33,389 nt of DNA from Bacillota bacterium (GTDB taxonomy: Bacteria > Bacillota > Clostridia > Christensenellales > Pumilibacteraceae), in the NCBI GenBank assembly GCA_009783985.1, contig WQVM01000012.1:1-33389 (forward strand). The letters are read 5' to 3'. Under the pieces are notes generated by a model. That model ran no database searches, was not told the DNA's origin, and was given only the letters and a program-made list of their open reading frames with translations. Below, in pieces: positions 16,341-24,221 of the stretch. The translations under genes were made by a program, and so were the position numbers. The first letter of the stretch is position 1; every line of letters starts with the position of its first letter.

Positions 16341-16465
16341 TTACAAGTCATTGCGAGGAGCGAAGCAACGAAGCAATCCTATGTAAAGTGTTCTATTCGT
16401 GGGATTGCGAAGCCTACCCTGAGCTTGCCGAATGGGTCGCTTTCGCTCCTCGCAATGACTTGTAA
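16341..16465. repeat. Palindromic repeat, family A, with internal insertion
   Basis: The outer arms TTACAAGTCATTGCGAGG (from 16341) and their complement (to 16465) match over about 27 bp. The centre carries the family A loop with the TTCTATTCGTGGGATTG tract in the opposite orientation to the other copies, and an extra CCTACCCTGAGCTTGCCG segment in one arm. It is the second element separating the two fumarase genes. Confidence 0.85.
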
Positions 16466-16537
16466 ACTTACACTTAAATTGACTTAATATTCGGGTCGCC
16501 ATCCTCGGTGTCCCAAATATTACCCAACATACTAAAA

Positions 16538-17059
16538 ATGAAAACAACCTCTCTCTCATTACCAATAACCGATGTTACTCACCTTAAAGCAGGTGATATT
16601 GTTTCTATATCAGGGACAATTTTTACTGCTAGAGACGCTGCTCACAAGCTGATGTGTCAGTCTATCCTTGACGGCAATCCCCTGCCTTTTGATATAACTA
16701 ACCAAGCTATCTACTATGCAGGTCCTACAGCAACACGACCTGATACGATTATAGGCAGTTGCGGTCCGACAACTGCTCAAAGAATGGACGAGTTTACTCC
16801 GCCTCTTTTGGAAAAAGGACTAAAGGTAATAATAGGAAAAGGCAACCGAAGCAAAGCTGTAATTGCCTCGATTGCCAAAAATAAAGCTGTTTATTTGTCC
16901 TGTGTAGGCGGAGCGGCTGCACTAATCAGCAGTAAGATTATTGCTGCCGAACCTATTGCCTATCCGCAATTAGGCTGTGAACAAGTCCTCAAGCTAACCG
17001 TCAAAGACCTCCCTGCTATAGTTTCGGTTGACAGCAACGGCAATGTCTTTGGCTTGTGA
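16538..17059 (+). CDS. fumB: Class I fumarate hydratase, beta subunit
   Basis: This 173-residue partner of the alpha subunit carries the β-domain of class I fumarases. Typical features are HLKAGDIVSISGTIFTARDAAH near the N-terminus, then PTTAQRMDEFTPPLL and IIGKGN. It should assemble with the alpha chain into the active hydratase. ATG 16538 is chosen because the family begins just before the LKAGD segment; 10 more residues could be read from 16508. No Shine-Dalgarno is visible and no clear promoter was found between the subunits, so it may depend on transcription reading through the repeats. The stop is TGA. Confidence 0.92.
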   Translation: MKTTSLSLPITDVTHLKAGDIVSISGTIFTARDAAHKLMCQSILDGNPLPFDITNQAIYYAGPTATRPDTIIGSCGPTTAQRMDEFTPPLLEKGLKVIIGKGNRSKAVIASIAKNKAVYLSCVGGAAALISSKIIAAEPIAYPQLGCEQVLKLTVKDLPAIVSVDSNGNVFGL

Positions 17060-17082
17060 TTATTTTTGTTTGCATTATGTTT

Positions 17083-17116
17083 TCAAATTGTAGGGGCGGG
17101 TATCAACCGCCCGAAT
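17083..17116. repeat. Family B hairpin
   Basis: TTGTAGGGGCGGGTATCAACCGCCCGAA-like sequence: GGGCGG and CCGCCC arms around TATCAA. It follows fumB directly and may act as its terminator. Confidence 0.75.
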
Positions 17117-17132
17117 ATCGCTAAAACAAGTG

Positions 17133-17475
17133 AAACACCCCGTCGGCTATCGCCGCCACCCCTCTTAAAAGAGGCATTGTTCAAAGCGTGTGTATTGTGT
17201 GAGGTTTATATAAGAAAGTTCATAAGGGTGTCCTACGAAGCACCGAAGGTATTTCAACCGAAGCGGAGAAATCACCTCATTAGCGGTGTTATAGTACAGT
17301 TTTTGAGGAGATTTCTCCGCTTCGGTCGAAATGACACCCAACTAACTTACTCTTAACTATAAATAAGTTTGGGGGTTCTTGAACAATGCCCTTAAAAGAG
17401 GGGAATTATTGTTGCAGCATTAACCAAATTCCCCTCTCCTTGAGAGGGGTGGCGGCGATAGCCGACGGGGTGTTT
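17133..17475. repeat. Large inverted element, family E, interrupted by a family D palindrome
   Basis: The left arm (17133-17184) contains ACACCCCGTCGGCTATCGCC and ends CATTGTTCAA. The right part (17379-17475) begins TTGAACAATGCC, holds an internal hairpin (AGAGGGGAATT with its complement) and ends with the inverse GGCGATAGCCGACGGGGTGT. Between the arms lies a complete family D element (17225-17339). This reads as one element inserted into another. With the flanking hairpins it fills the 497-nt gap between fumB and the convergent regulator gene; I see no gene in it. Confidence 0.8.
17225..17339. repeat. Palindromic repeat, family D, first copy
   Basis: GGGTGTC at the left and GACACCC at the right bound arms containing CAACCGAAGCGGAGAAAT and its near complement. 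The left arm has an extra segment (CTACGAAGCACCGAAGG). A second copy is at 18821-18943. Confidence 0.85.
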
Positions 17476-17499
17476 TTATCATTGTTTATTACAACTAAG

Positions 17500-17532
17500 A
17501 AAACGATGTTTCAACCGAAACATCGTTTTTTT
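17500..17532. terminator. Intrinsic terminator with AACC loop
   Basis: A perfect 13-bp stem (17500-17512 with 17517-17529), tetraloop AACC, then a T tract to 17532. It can end rightward transcription from fumB and, less well, the leftward regulator gene. Confidence 0.8.
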
Positions 17533-17556
17533 GCGTATTCAACTAATCACTAACCA

Positions 17557-18159
17557 CTACTTAACCAATTTCGTCATCAAATCCACAAAGACATCTACTT
17601 CTTTAGAAGACAACTTTTTGATAAGCTCGATAAGATTATTTTCGGCGGCGTTGTCGGATTTTACATAAGTTCTGTTTGTATACGGGTCACGGCAAGCGAC
17701 TCCTCTATCTACAAGGCTGTTAAGCACTTTGTACACAAGCGGTTTGTGACGCATAACTGTACTACGGTATTTATTTTGATACCTTAGCGCAAGTTTTGAG
17801 TCACCGTTAGAATGCTCCAAAATCGCACTACGCACAGAAATCCCTCGTCCTCTAGCCGAAAAAATATACTCCATAAGGCTCTCTACCTCTTTAGGCTTAA
17901 AAGGTTCGAATTCCTTGCGAGCGTGCGTTACCGTATCTATGCCAAGACTTTTTGCCATTTGCGGCAAAATTTCTAATAGGCGTGATTGACTATAGTAATA
18001 GTTACGCACACTGTTAATACTTTTACCAACTTTTCGCGCTACATCAACAAAAGCTGTGTTAAGTTTGGCGTTGCTGTCTTTAGCCGACTTAACTGTGTCA
18101 AACAAAAATTTGGTGTTTTCTAAAGTCCAATTTTTACTCATACAACAAATTTTTGCCAT
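17557..18159 (-). CDS. Putative DNA-binding regulator with Myb/SANT-like domains
   Basis: This encodes 200 residues. An N-terminal helical module begins KNWTLENTKFLFDTVKSA and includes VARKVGKSINSVRNYYYSQ, which looks like a Myb/SANT-type HTH as in RsfA-like regulators. A second module (about 88-155) has FKPKEVESLMEYIFSARGRG and ALRYQNKYRSTVMRHKPLVYK, and the C-terminus is a short helix pair. It is basic and has no membrane segment. It is probably a transcription factor, but targets are unknown. Two starts are possible, ATG 18159 and ATG 18141 (MSKNWT); the second gives the more typical N-terminus. It is divergent from the 18190 gene, which it might regulate. Confidence 0.75.
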   Translation of the reverse strand: MAKICCMSKNWTLENTKFLFDTVKSAKDSNAKLNTAFVDVARKVGKSINSVRNYYYSQSRLLEILPQMAKSLGIDTVTHARKEFEPFKPKEVESLMEYIFSARGRGISVRSAILEHSNGDSKLALRYQNKYRSTVMRHKPLVYKVLNSLVDRGVACRDPYTNRTYVKSDNAAENNLIELIKKLSSKEVDVFVDLMTKLVK

Positions 18160-18178
18160 AATTTACCCTATTTATACA

Positions 18179-18184
18179 TATAAT
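18179..18184 (+). promoter_or_regulatory. -10 box of the 18190 gene, leaderless
   Basis: TATAAT lies 5 nt before the ATG at 18190. A TTGCCA at 18153-18158 is a possible but distant -35 (20-nt spacer). No Shine-Dalgarno is present. Confidence 0.5.
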
Positions 18185-18189
18185 ATCTT

Positions 18190-18753
18190 ATGAATATTAC
18201 TTTACATTTTGCGGCGGAATTTGAAACCTGTTATCTTGCAAACGGACTTTTTGCCGAAAGTGCCGAAAAAATCAGTTATCCGAAAGACGAAGCAATGTAC
18301 ATCACGGTATTACCGCTTAGTGCCATTCATTTGCCTTATACTGTTAAGCTAATCGGCGGTTTTGCAGTAACTAACAAAAACCTCTGCAAAACTTTTGTTT
18401 TGCCAAGAGGTAATTATGTAGTCAAACTTTTGCCTCGTTTTAATTATGTTTATTCGCCTAATAACGATGTCGGACATTCTATAGAGACTAATCTTGTCTC
18501 ACGCTTTTTTGCCTTTGTCAAATCAAAGGATTGGAATAATGCCCGCCAAATGATGACTCAAGATTTAGGCTCGTCACTAACTGATGATTCTCTTATGAAT
18601 TTTTTTGAAGAGTACACAGAGATAGTCGAAAACAAATATTTGCCCGGTGAGAATAATGTTCACTTTTTGGCGGACGAAAACAGCAACTGCACACCGTACA
18701 AGTTTAGTTTGGAGAATGGATTAATTGATAATATACAAGAAGTAGATGTGTAA
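18190..18753 (+). CDS. Hypothetical protein
   Basis: This encodes 187 residues that I do not recognise. The first 90 residues look β-rich (MNITLHFAAEFETCYLANGLF, MYITVLPLSAIHLPYTVKLIGG), and the rest is mixed or helical and acidic (FFAFVKSKDWNNARQMMTQDL). No signal peptide or membrane helix is evident. It is divergent from the Myb/SANT-like gene with about 30 nt between starts, so the two may share control. Its mRNA is predicted to be leaderless. Confidence 0.75.
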   Translation: MNITLHFAAEFETCYLANGLFAESAEKISYPKDEAMYITVLPLSAIHLPYTVKLIGGFAVTNKNLCKTFVLPRGNYVVKLLPRFNYVYSPNNDVGHSIETNLVSRFFAFVKSKDWNNARQMMTQDLGSSLTDDSLMNFFEEYTEIVENKYLPGENNVHFLADENSNCTPYKFSLENGLIDNIQEVDV

Positions 18754-18820
18754 TCTTACTCTTTCGTCCGTCTTTTTTCGCCCCCTTTCGTCATTGCGAG
18801 GAGTTTACGACGAAACTATG

Positions 18821-18943
18821 GTGTCATCTCGACCGAGGGAGCGTAGCAACCGAGCGGAGAGATCTCCTCAAAAAACTGAACTAAATCTATAAATGAGGAG
18901 ATTTCTCCGCTCGGTTGCTACGCTCCCTCGGTTGAAATGACAC
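18821..18943. repeat. Palindromic repeat, family D, second copy, next to a decayed family A half-copy
   Basis: The outer arms of about 49 bp start GTGTCATCTCGACCGAGGG and end with the near complement ending AATGACAC at 18943. Inner arms contain GAGATCTCCTC-type sequence. At 18790-18816 a CGTCATTGCGAGGAG fragment is a remnant of family A. The 295-nt gap between the 18190 and 19049 genes holds only these elements. Confidence 0.85.
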
Positions 18944-19048
18944 TTAGGCTCTTCATAGGACACCTTATCTTGAGGTTTTGCAACAAGTCTAATGACGGCA
19001 ACCCCTGCGGGGGTGTGTCGCTTCGCTCTCCACAATTAAGAATAGCGA

Positions 19049-19462
19049 CTATCCCCTATTTTCCGCATAATACCTGTCACACAACTCACGATACTTCTGT
19101 GACATTTTAAGTATATAGTTGGAGCGGCCTCTTTCATCAAGCGTATTTAATTTGTCTTTATCAATAATAAGTCCTATCGGATTGCTTATAACATCGTCCG
19201 AACGCAAAATATCGCTTACTTTTTTATACAGCATTTCATCCTCAAGTATTTCGACCACTCTTGTTGCGCCGCTCTGGTCTGCTCCGTAAGCAGTACGGCA
19301 ATAATTACCGATAGCTACCTTATCTATAGGCTGACTATCACTTATTGTGATAGCTATCTCCTTGCGTTGCTTGACGATATCCCAGTAACCTGTGATTAGT
19401 CTCTTTTTAGCACTTTTTGCTTTCTTTTTAAGTACAACGCATTTTTCTTTTTTGTATGACAT
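19049..19462 (-). CDS. Hypothetical protein, basic
   Basis: This encodes 137 residues, soluble. It begins with a Lys-rich N-terminus (YKKEKCVVLKKKAKSAKKR), continues with GYWDIVKQRKEIAITISDSQPIDKVAIGNYCRTAYG and ends in a helical segment (NYILKMSQKYRELCDRYYAEN). I do not recognise a family. It has its own promoter and an ideal AGGAGG 8 nt before the ATG, so it is a real, probably well-expressed gene. The stop is TAG. Confidence 0.82.
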   Translation of the reverse strand: MSYKKEKCVVLKKKAKSAKKRLITGYWDIVKQRKEIAITISDSQPIDKVAIGNYCRTAYGADQSGATRVVEILEDEMLYKKVSDILRSDDVISNPIGLIIDKDKLNTLDERGRSNYILKMSQKYRELCDRYYAENRG

Positions 19463-19489
19463 ATGGATTTCCTCCTAAGTAATACAGTA

Positions 19490-19518
19490 AGTATATCATC
19501 ATAATGCTATAAATGTAA
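19490..19518 (-). promoter_or_regulatory. Promoter of the 19049-19462 gene
   Basis: On the minus strand TTACAT (19513-19518), 17 nt, TATACT (19490-19495), followed by AGGAGG (19471-19476) and the ATG at 19462. Confidence 0.6.
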
Positions 19519-19594
19519 CGGTGTTTACAAAACTAGACAAATTTTGCAAGCAGAAAATTTTTTGAAAAATTTATTAAAAAACTTGTTAAAATGT

Positions 19595-19623
19595 TTGACA
19601 AACAACTTTTGAGTGAGTATACT
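19595..19623 (+). promoter_or_regulatory. trp operon promoter
   Basis: TTGACA (19595-19600), a 17-nt spacer and TATACT (19618-19623). The start codon of the leader peptide follows 7 nt later, so transcription should start at or within 1-2 nt of it. Confidence 0.85.
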
Positions 19624-19630
19624 GTTAGTA

Positions 19631-19720
19631 ATGAAAGTAAAAGCAACCCAATTTAACAATGCATGGCAATGGCGTGTTTCGATGTGTTTTACCGAACCTC
19701 GTCTAATTTGCGATGCCTAA
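19631..19720 (+). CDS. trpL: Trp operon leader peptide (ribosome-mediated attenuation)
   Basis: This is a 29-codon reading frame from ATG 19631 to TAA 19718-19720, with two Trp codons at 19664-19666 and 19670-19672 in the context NNAWQWRVS. It lies between the trp promoter and trpF, and is followed by mutually exclusive hairpins. Scarce Trp-tRNA would stall the ribosome at the TGG codons, leaving 19686-19693 (GTTTTACC) free to pair with 19763-19770. With abundant Trp the ribosome reaches the stop and covers that segment. It has no Shine-Dalgarno and appears leaderless. It has no known function as a peptide; translation itself is the sensor. Confidence 0.85.
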   Translation: MKVKATQFNNAWQWRVSMCFTEPRLICDA

Positions 19721-19786
19721 AATAATTGGGCATATACTATTATAGCAAATTGAAGTGTGTTAGGTAAAACTGACGCACTTTTTTTA
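19686..19786 (+). promoter_or_regulatory. trp attenuator: antiterminator/terminator switch
   Basis: The terminator has an 11-bp stem, 19753-19763 (AAGTGTGTTAG) with 19770-19780 (CTGACGCACTT, two G-U pairs), a 6-nt loop and a T tract to 19785. The competing antiterminator pairs 19686-19693 (GTTTTACC) with 19763-19770 (GGTAAAAC). It encloses two nested helices, 19705-19711 with 19745-19751 (AATTTGC/GCAAATT) and 19713-19717 with 19729-19733 (ATGCC/GGCAT). The antiterminator takes the loop and both loop-proximal edges of the terminator stem, so the two cannot coexist. Confidence 0.8.
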
Positions 19787-19808
19787 ATTTAAGAACACAT
19801 AGAAAATT

Positions 19809-20390
19809 ATGAAACTTAAAATATGCGGATTACAAACAATTCAGGACATTGAGTATGTCAATCAAGCCGACATAGATTATGCTGGGTTTGTATTTGCCCC
19901 CTCCCGTCAATATATTACGGTTAAGACGGCACAAACCCTCAAAAAAGCACTTAATCCTAAAATAAAAGTTGTCGGAGTTTTTGTAAATGAGTTGCCCGAT
20001 TTTATCAAAAACTTGGTTGCCGACAAAATAATTGACCTTGTACAATTCCACGGAAATACCGAATTCGCACTCCCTTGTCCGACTATAAGAGCATACCGTA
20101 TGCGTACAAAAGCCGATATTACTCCGACTAAGTGTGATTTTGCATTATTTGACTCTTATACTACAGGCACAGACGGGTCAACAGGAAAAACATTTGATTG
20201 GCGACTGATTGCTGACTACAAAGACAAACCTTTCTTCTTAGCCGGAGGTATAAATATTGACAATCTCCAAGCAGCTATGACATATAATCCATACTGTATA
20301 GATATAAGCAGCGGTGCAGAACAAAACGGAATCAAATCAAAATCAAAAATACTTGAAATCGCTAAAGCGGTAAAGGAATTTAACTTATGA
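19809..20390 (+). CDS. trpF: Phosphoribosylanthranilate isomerase
   Basis: This 193-residue TIM barrel does the Amadori rearrangement of N-(5-phosphoribosyl)anthranilate to CdRP, the third step of Trp synthesis from chorismate. The N-terminal KICGLQ carries the catalytic Cys; [25 protein letters not shown] (catalytic Asp), [11 protein letters not shown] and DISSGAE (phosphate-binding) follow in order. It is the first structural gene after the attenuator. Its stop overlaps trpB by 4 nt (ATGA), which indicates translational coupling. No strong Shine-Dalgarno precedes it. Confidence 0.95.
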   Translation: MKLKICGLQTIQDIEYVNQADIDYAGFVFAPSRQYITVKTAQTLKKALNPKIKVVGVFVNELPDFIKNLVADKIIDLVQFHGNTEFALPCPTIRAYRMRTKADITPTKCDFALFDSYTTGTDGSTGKTFDWRLIADYKDKPFFLAGGINIDNLQAAMTYNPYCIDISSGAEQNGIKSKSKILEIAKAVKEFNL

Positions 20391-21574
20391 ATAACTATAA
20401 TTCAAAATTCGGACAATTCGGCGGTCAATATGTCCCCGAAATACTAATGAGCGCTGTGGGTGAGCTTGAGGACGCATACGGCAAATACCGTAATGACCCT
20501 ACTTTTAATGCAGAGCTAACAGATTTATATAACAATTATGCAGGCAGACCATCCCTACTCTATTATGCAAGTAATATGACTAAGGATTTGGGTGGCGCAA
20601 AGATTTATTTTAAGCGTGAAGACCTCAATCATACAGGGTCACACAAAATCAATAATGTGCTAGGGCAAGCCCTGCTCGCCAAAAAAATGGGCAAAAAGCG
20701 TCTTATTGCCGAAACAGGTGCCGGTCAACACGGTGTGGCTACTGCAACTGCCGCCGCCTTGTTTGGGTTGGAGTGTGAGATTTTTATGGGCGAAGTTGAC
20801 ACCGAACGGCAAGCACTTAATGTCTACCGTATGCGTCTTTTGGGTGCAAAGGTCAATGCCGTAACAAGCGGTACACGGACACTCAAAGATGCCGTCAACG
20901 AGACTATGCGTGAGTGGACCCGCAGGGTCCAAGATACACATTATTTAATCGGCTCCGCAATGGGTCCCCACCCTTTCCCTACTATGGTGCGTGACTTCCA
21001 AAGCGTGATTAGCCGTGAAGCAAAACAACAAATTTTAGAGGCGGAGGGCAAACTCCCAAAGGCTGTTATCGCTTGTATTGGCGGAGGCAGTAATGCTATC
21101 GGAGCGTTTTATCACTTTATAGGTGACAAAGGTGTTGAGCTAATTGGTGCGGAAGCGGCAGGTAAAGGCATAGATACACCGCACCACGCCGCCACTATAG
21201 CACACGGTCGTCCGGGAATATTCCACGGTATGAAATCAATCTTCTGTCAAGACGAGGACGGTCAAATTGCTCCTTGTCACTCAATTTCGGCAGGACTTGA
21301 TTATCCTGGAATAGGTCCCGAACACGCCGAGTTACACACTCAAAAGCGTGCCAACTATGTAGGAATAACCGATGATGAGGCGGTAGGTGCATTTGAATAC
21401 CTATCACGCACCGAGGGGATTATCCCTGCAATCGAATCAGCTCATGCTGTAGCATACGCTATAAAGTCAGCCAAAAAATATAAGGGCGGTTCGATTATAG
21501 TTAATATTTCAGGTCGTGGAGATAAAGATGTGGCAAGTATAGCAAGATACAAAGGAGAAAATATCAATGAATAA
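20387..21574 (+). CDS. trpB: Tryptophan synthase beta chain
   Basis: This 395-residue PLP enzyme joins indole with L-serine to give L-Trp in the α2β2 complex. The PLP lysine is in HTGSHKINN, the phosphate loop is GGGSNAIG, and [15 protein letters not shown] and NISGRGDKD are also standard. It belongs to the TrpB1 type, which pairs with TrpA. It overlaps trpF by 4 nt with AAGGA in the upstream coding end as ribosome binding site, and overlaps trpA by 8 nt. Confidence 0.98.
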   Translation: MNNYNSKFGQFGGQYVPEILMSAVGELEDAYGKYRNDPTFNAELTDLYNNYAGRPSLLYYASNMTKDLGGAKIYFKREDLNHTGSHKINNVLGQALLAKKMGKKRLIAETGAGQHGVATATAAALFGLECEIFMGEVDTERQALNVYRMRLLGAKVNAVTSGTRTLKDAVNETMREWTRRVQDTHYLIGSAMGPHPFPTMVRDFQSVISREAKQQILEAEGKLPKAVIACIGGGSNAIGAFYHFIGDKGVELIGAEAAGKGIDTPHHAATIAHGRPGIFHGMKSIFCQDEDGQIAPCHSISAGLDYPGIGPEHAELHTQKRANYVGITDDEAVGAFEYLSRTEGIIPAIESAHAVAYAIKSAKKYKGGSIIVNISGRGDKDVASIARYKGENINE

Positions 21575-22310
21575 CAAAAAATTTGTCAGCTTTATAACAG
21601 CAGGTGACCCGTCACTTGATAAGACCAAAGAATTTATTGAGGTGTTATCCGAGTATAGTGACTTTGTTGAGGTGGGGATTCCTTTTAGCGACCCTATAGC
21701 CGAGGGTGATGTAATTGAGGCGGCTAATGCTAGGGCGCTTGCAGGCGGTACAACTACCGAAAAAGTTTTTGATATGCTAAAAACCGTCAAGCTCTCTCCT
21801 GCTAAGTCGTGCAAATTAGTTATACTTACTTATATCAATCCTGTTTTTGCGTACGGTTATGATAAGTTTGGCAAAAGGTGCAAAGAGTGCGGTGTGCATG
21901 GCTTAGTTATCCCTGACCTGCCTTTTGAGGAGCGTGCCGAAGTAGAGGGTCATCTTAACAAATACGGTGTACATCTTATTACATTACTCGCTCCGACTTC
22001 AGCCGAGCGTATCAAAAAACTTGCTTCTGTAGCAAGCGGTGGTTTTGTCTACCTTGTTTCGTCTATGGGAACAACAGGAGTGCGTACAAAATTTGACTCT
22101 GACCTTGCCAAAACTGTTGCTCAAATCAAAAAATCAACCAAAATTCCTGTGTGTGTAGGATTTGGAATATCAACTCCGGAACAGGCACAGAACATAAGAA
22201 AAATTGCTGACGGAGTTATTGTCGGTAGTGCAATTGTTAAGATAATCGCCGAACACGGCAATAACAGTAGCGCATATATAAAAGAATATATCCAAACTTT
22301 AGTCAATTAG
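21567..22310 (+). CDS. trpA: Tryptophan synthase alpha chain
   Basis: This 247-residue TIM barrel cleaves indole-3-glycerol phosphate to indole and glyceraldehyde 3-phosphate, passing indole through a tunnel to TrpB. The general acid-base Glu is in [11 protein letters not shown], the catalytic Asp in [11 protein letters not shown], and the phosphate loops are GFGIST and [15 protein letters not shown] in the trpB end sets the ATG. Slightly shorter than the E. coli protein (268), but complete. Confidence 0.97.
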   Translation: MNNKKFVSFITAGDPSLDKTKEFIEVLSEYSDFVEVGIPFSDPIAEGDVIEAANARALAGGTTTEKVFDMLKTVKLSPAKSCKLVILTYINPVFAYGYDKFGKRCKECGVHGLVIPDLPFEERAEVEGHLNKYGVHLITLLAPTSAERIKKLASVASGGFVYLVSSMGTTGVRTKFDSDLAKTVAQIKKSTKIPVCVGFGISTPEQAQNIRKIADGVIVGSAIVKIIAEHGNNSSAYIKEYIQTLVN

Positions 22311-22358
22311 TTTGCCAATAGAAATGATTGACTATCTCACCTAAAGGAGGTCAATATT

Positions 22359-23387
22359 ATGACTTACAAAGAAATATTGTACAAGGTTACAAATAACCAA
22401 AAATTAAATAAAGATGAGGTCAATACTCTTATCAAATCTATCAACAATAATCAGGTGTCTGATGTTCAAATTGCTGGTTTTCAGGTGGCACTTCTTATGA
22501 AAGGTGCATCACAAGAGGAAATCGCTTATATCGCAAGTGCTATGCGTGATAATTGCGTACCTCTAAGACCAAAAGTTAAGGGCGGGCTGATGGATACTTG
22601 CGGTACGGGTGGCGGTCTTTCCACTTTTAATATCTCGACTGCAACGGCTATTGTGTCGGCATCGGCAGGCATAAATATCGCAAAACACGGTAGTCGAAGC
22701 CTTGCTAGTCTGTCGGGTAGTGCCGATGTACTTGAAGCTTTAGATGTCAATATCAATTTGACTCCAAGTCAAGCCGAAGAAACTATCGAAAAAATCGGAA
22801 TTGCATTCCTATACGCTCCCCTATTTCATCCTGTTATGTGCAAGGTCTTGCCTGCCGAATCGGATTTGGGTATCAAAACTATTTTTTATACTATTATCGG
22901 ACCGCTTATCAATCCGGCTTTTGCCACAAAACACTTACTTGGTATCTACAAGCCCGAATTACTTGATACCGTTACTTATGTCGCTCAGGAATTAGGTTAC
23001 ACCGATGCTATGTTTATACACGGATTAGACGGTCTTGACGAGATTTCGCTACTTGGCAAAACCCGTATCAACAGATTACAAAACGGCAAAGTTACGACAT
23101 TTGAGATAACGCCTGAGGATTTTGGGTTAAAAAGCTGTACGCTTGACGACATCAAATCCGATACTCCTAAATACAATGCCGAAATCATCAAAAAAGTGTT
23201 TGAGGGCAAGCTAAAAGGCGCTAACAAAGACGCTATTGTACTTAACACCGCAGGCGCACTTGTCGTAGGCGGCAAAGCAAAGGATTTTGGTCAAGGGGTC
23301 AAACTAGCTACAGAACTTATAGAAAGTGGCAAAGCCCTAAAGAAATTAGATGAATTACGAAAAGCAAGCAATGCGTATTTGAAGTAA
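22359..23387 (+). CDS. trpD: Anthranilate phosphoribosyltransferase
   Basis: This 342-residue enzyme transfers phosphoribose from PRPP to anthranilate. Motifs seen are the PRPP loop CGTGGGLSTFNIST, KHGSRSLASLSGSADVLEAL, the FxxxxHP region (FLYAPLFHPVM), GIKTIFYTIIGPLINP and the metal-binding HGLDGLDEISL. The usual Arg just after the HP segment (PxRxxLG) reads AESDLG here, so the anthranilate channel may differ slightly. A perfect AAAGGAGGT 8 nt before the ATG makes it the best-translated start in the operon. Confidence 0.95.
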   Translation: MTYKEILYKVTNNQKLNKDEVNTLIKSINNNQVSDVQIAGFQVALLMKGASQEEIAYIASAMRDNCVPLRPKVKGGLMDTCGTGGGLSTFNISTATAIVSASAGINIAKHGSRSLASLSGSADVLEALDVNINLTPSQAEETIEKIGIAFLYAPLFHPVMCKVLPAESDLGIKTIFYTIIGPLINPAFATKHLLGIYKPELLDTVTYVAQELGYTDAMFIHGLDGLDEISLLGKTRINRLQNGKVTTFEITPEDFGLKSCTLDDIKSDTPKYNAEIIKKVFEGKLKGANKDAIVLNTAGALVVGGKAKDFGQGVKLATELIESGKALKKLDELRKASNAYLK

Positions 23388-23397
23388 TATCTAGATG

Positions 23398-23444
23398 GAT
23401 AATTGTTATTCGGGCAGGCAATGCCAGCCCGAACAATAATTATC
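23398..23444. repeat. Family B-like hairpin between trpD and trpC
   Basis: GATAATTGTTATTCGGGC faces GCCCGAACAATAATTATC around AGGCAATGCCA, forming an almost complete palindrome of 47 nt. It sits inside the trp operon and may reduce expression of trpC relative to the upstream genes. Confidence 0.85.
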
Positions 23445-23548
23445 TACTTATTCTGTAATAACGACTTACGCCAAGCAAGATACAAACAGACAAACTCTAC
23501 AACCACAACATCACAAAACAAACTTAGCACCTAACCCCTAATAACACT

Positions 23549-24169
23549 ATGAACATAACAAGCAAAACTATAATAGACTTCAAACCTATATCCCCTATGT
23601 TTGGCGATTTGTTTGGAGACCGTGACCCTATCGCTGTAGCCAAACATCTTGAGCAAAAAGGAATTTTGGGGATATCAGTAGTCACACGAGAACAAGACTT
23701 CGGCGGTTCTATTGACCTACTAAGGAGATTACGCAAAGCCGTTAGATTACCTATTTTGCGTAAGGACTTTGTGACTTGCGAAAATGATTTGCATATTACT
23801 AAAGAATATTGCGCAGAAGGTATTTTGCTAATTTGTTCCTTGACACCTAATATCGACAAACTCTATGAAAAATCATTAAGCCTTGGTCTCAAACCTGTTG
23901 TAGAAGTGCATACAGAAAAAGAAATGCACCTAGCAAAAAAACTAGGTGCAAAAATCATCGGAATCAATAACAAAGACATAACAGGATTAGAAAAAGACAA
24001 CGGCACAACTACCCGCACCTTAGAACTCATCAAACTCGCACCCAAAGATTCCTTTGTAATAAGCGAAAGCGGAATACAAAACAACACCGATGCCCAAGCA
24101 GTCCTAGAAGCAGGTGCAAACGCCGTCCTAATAGGCACAGCCTTTTGGAAAGGCAACCTTAAAATCTAA
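23549..24169 (+). CDS. trpC: Indole-3-glycerol phosphate synthase, short form
   Basis: This 206-residue TIM barrel closes the indole ring from CdRP. Active-site positions can be followed: Lys in IIDFKPISP, the general acid Lys in LRKDFV, Glu in VVEVHT, Asn in GINNKDI, and Glu-Ser in ISESGI. It lacks about 45 N-terminal residues of the usual 250-260, which normally form helix α0, and the Glu that normally precedes the first Lys reads Asp. An in-frame TAG 24 nt upstream of the ATG rules out a longer protein from this frame. It follows a 161-nt gap with a repeat, and ends at a strong terminator. Reduced or altered activity is possible. Confidence 0.9.
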   Translation: MNITSKTIIDFKPISPMFGDLFGDRDPIAVAKHLEQKGILGISVVTREQDFGGSIDLLRRLRKAVRLPILRKDFVTCENDLHITKEYCAEGILLICSLTPNIDKLYEKSLSLGLKPVVEVHTEKEMHLAKKLGAKIIGINNKDITGLEKDNGTTTRTLELIKLAPKDSFVISESGIQNNTDAQAVLEAGANAVLIGTAFWKGNLKI

Positions 24170-24180
24170 AATCTTAAAAT

Positions 24181-24219
24181 AACAAAAACCGCTTTGAAAA
24201 CTTCAAAGCGGTTTTTGTT
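24181..24219. terminator. Bidirectional terminator shared by trpC and rnpB
   Basis: A perfect 18-bp stem (24181-24198 with 24202-24219) with GC-rich core ACCGCTTTGAA and flanking A and T runs on both strands, in a 3-nt loop arrangement. It terminates trpC rightwards and RNase P RNA leftwards, directly after the rnpB 3' end. Confidence 0.9.
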
Positions 24220-24221
24220 AA

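Noticed and set aside
17066-17356. 96-codon frame after fumB
   Set aside because: It runs through three different repeat elements and has no start signals or protein-like composition.
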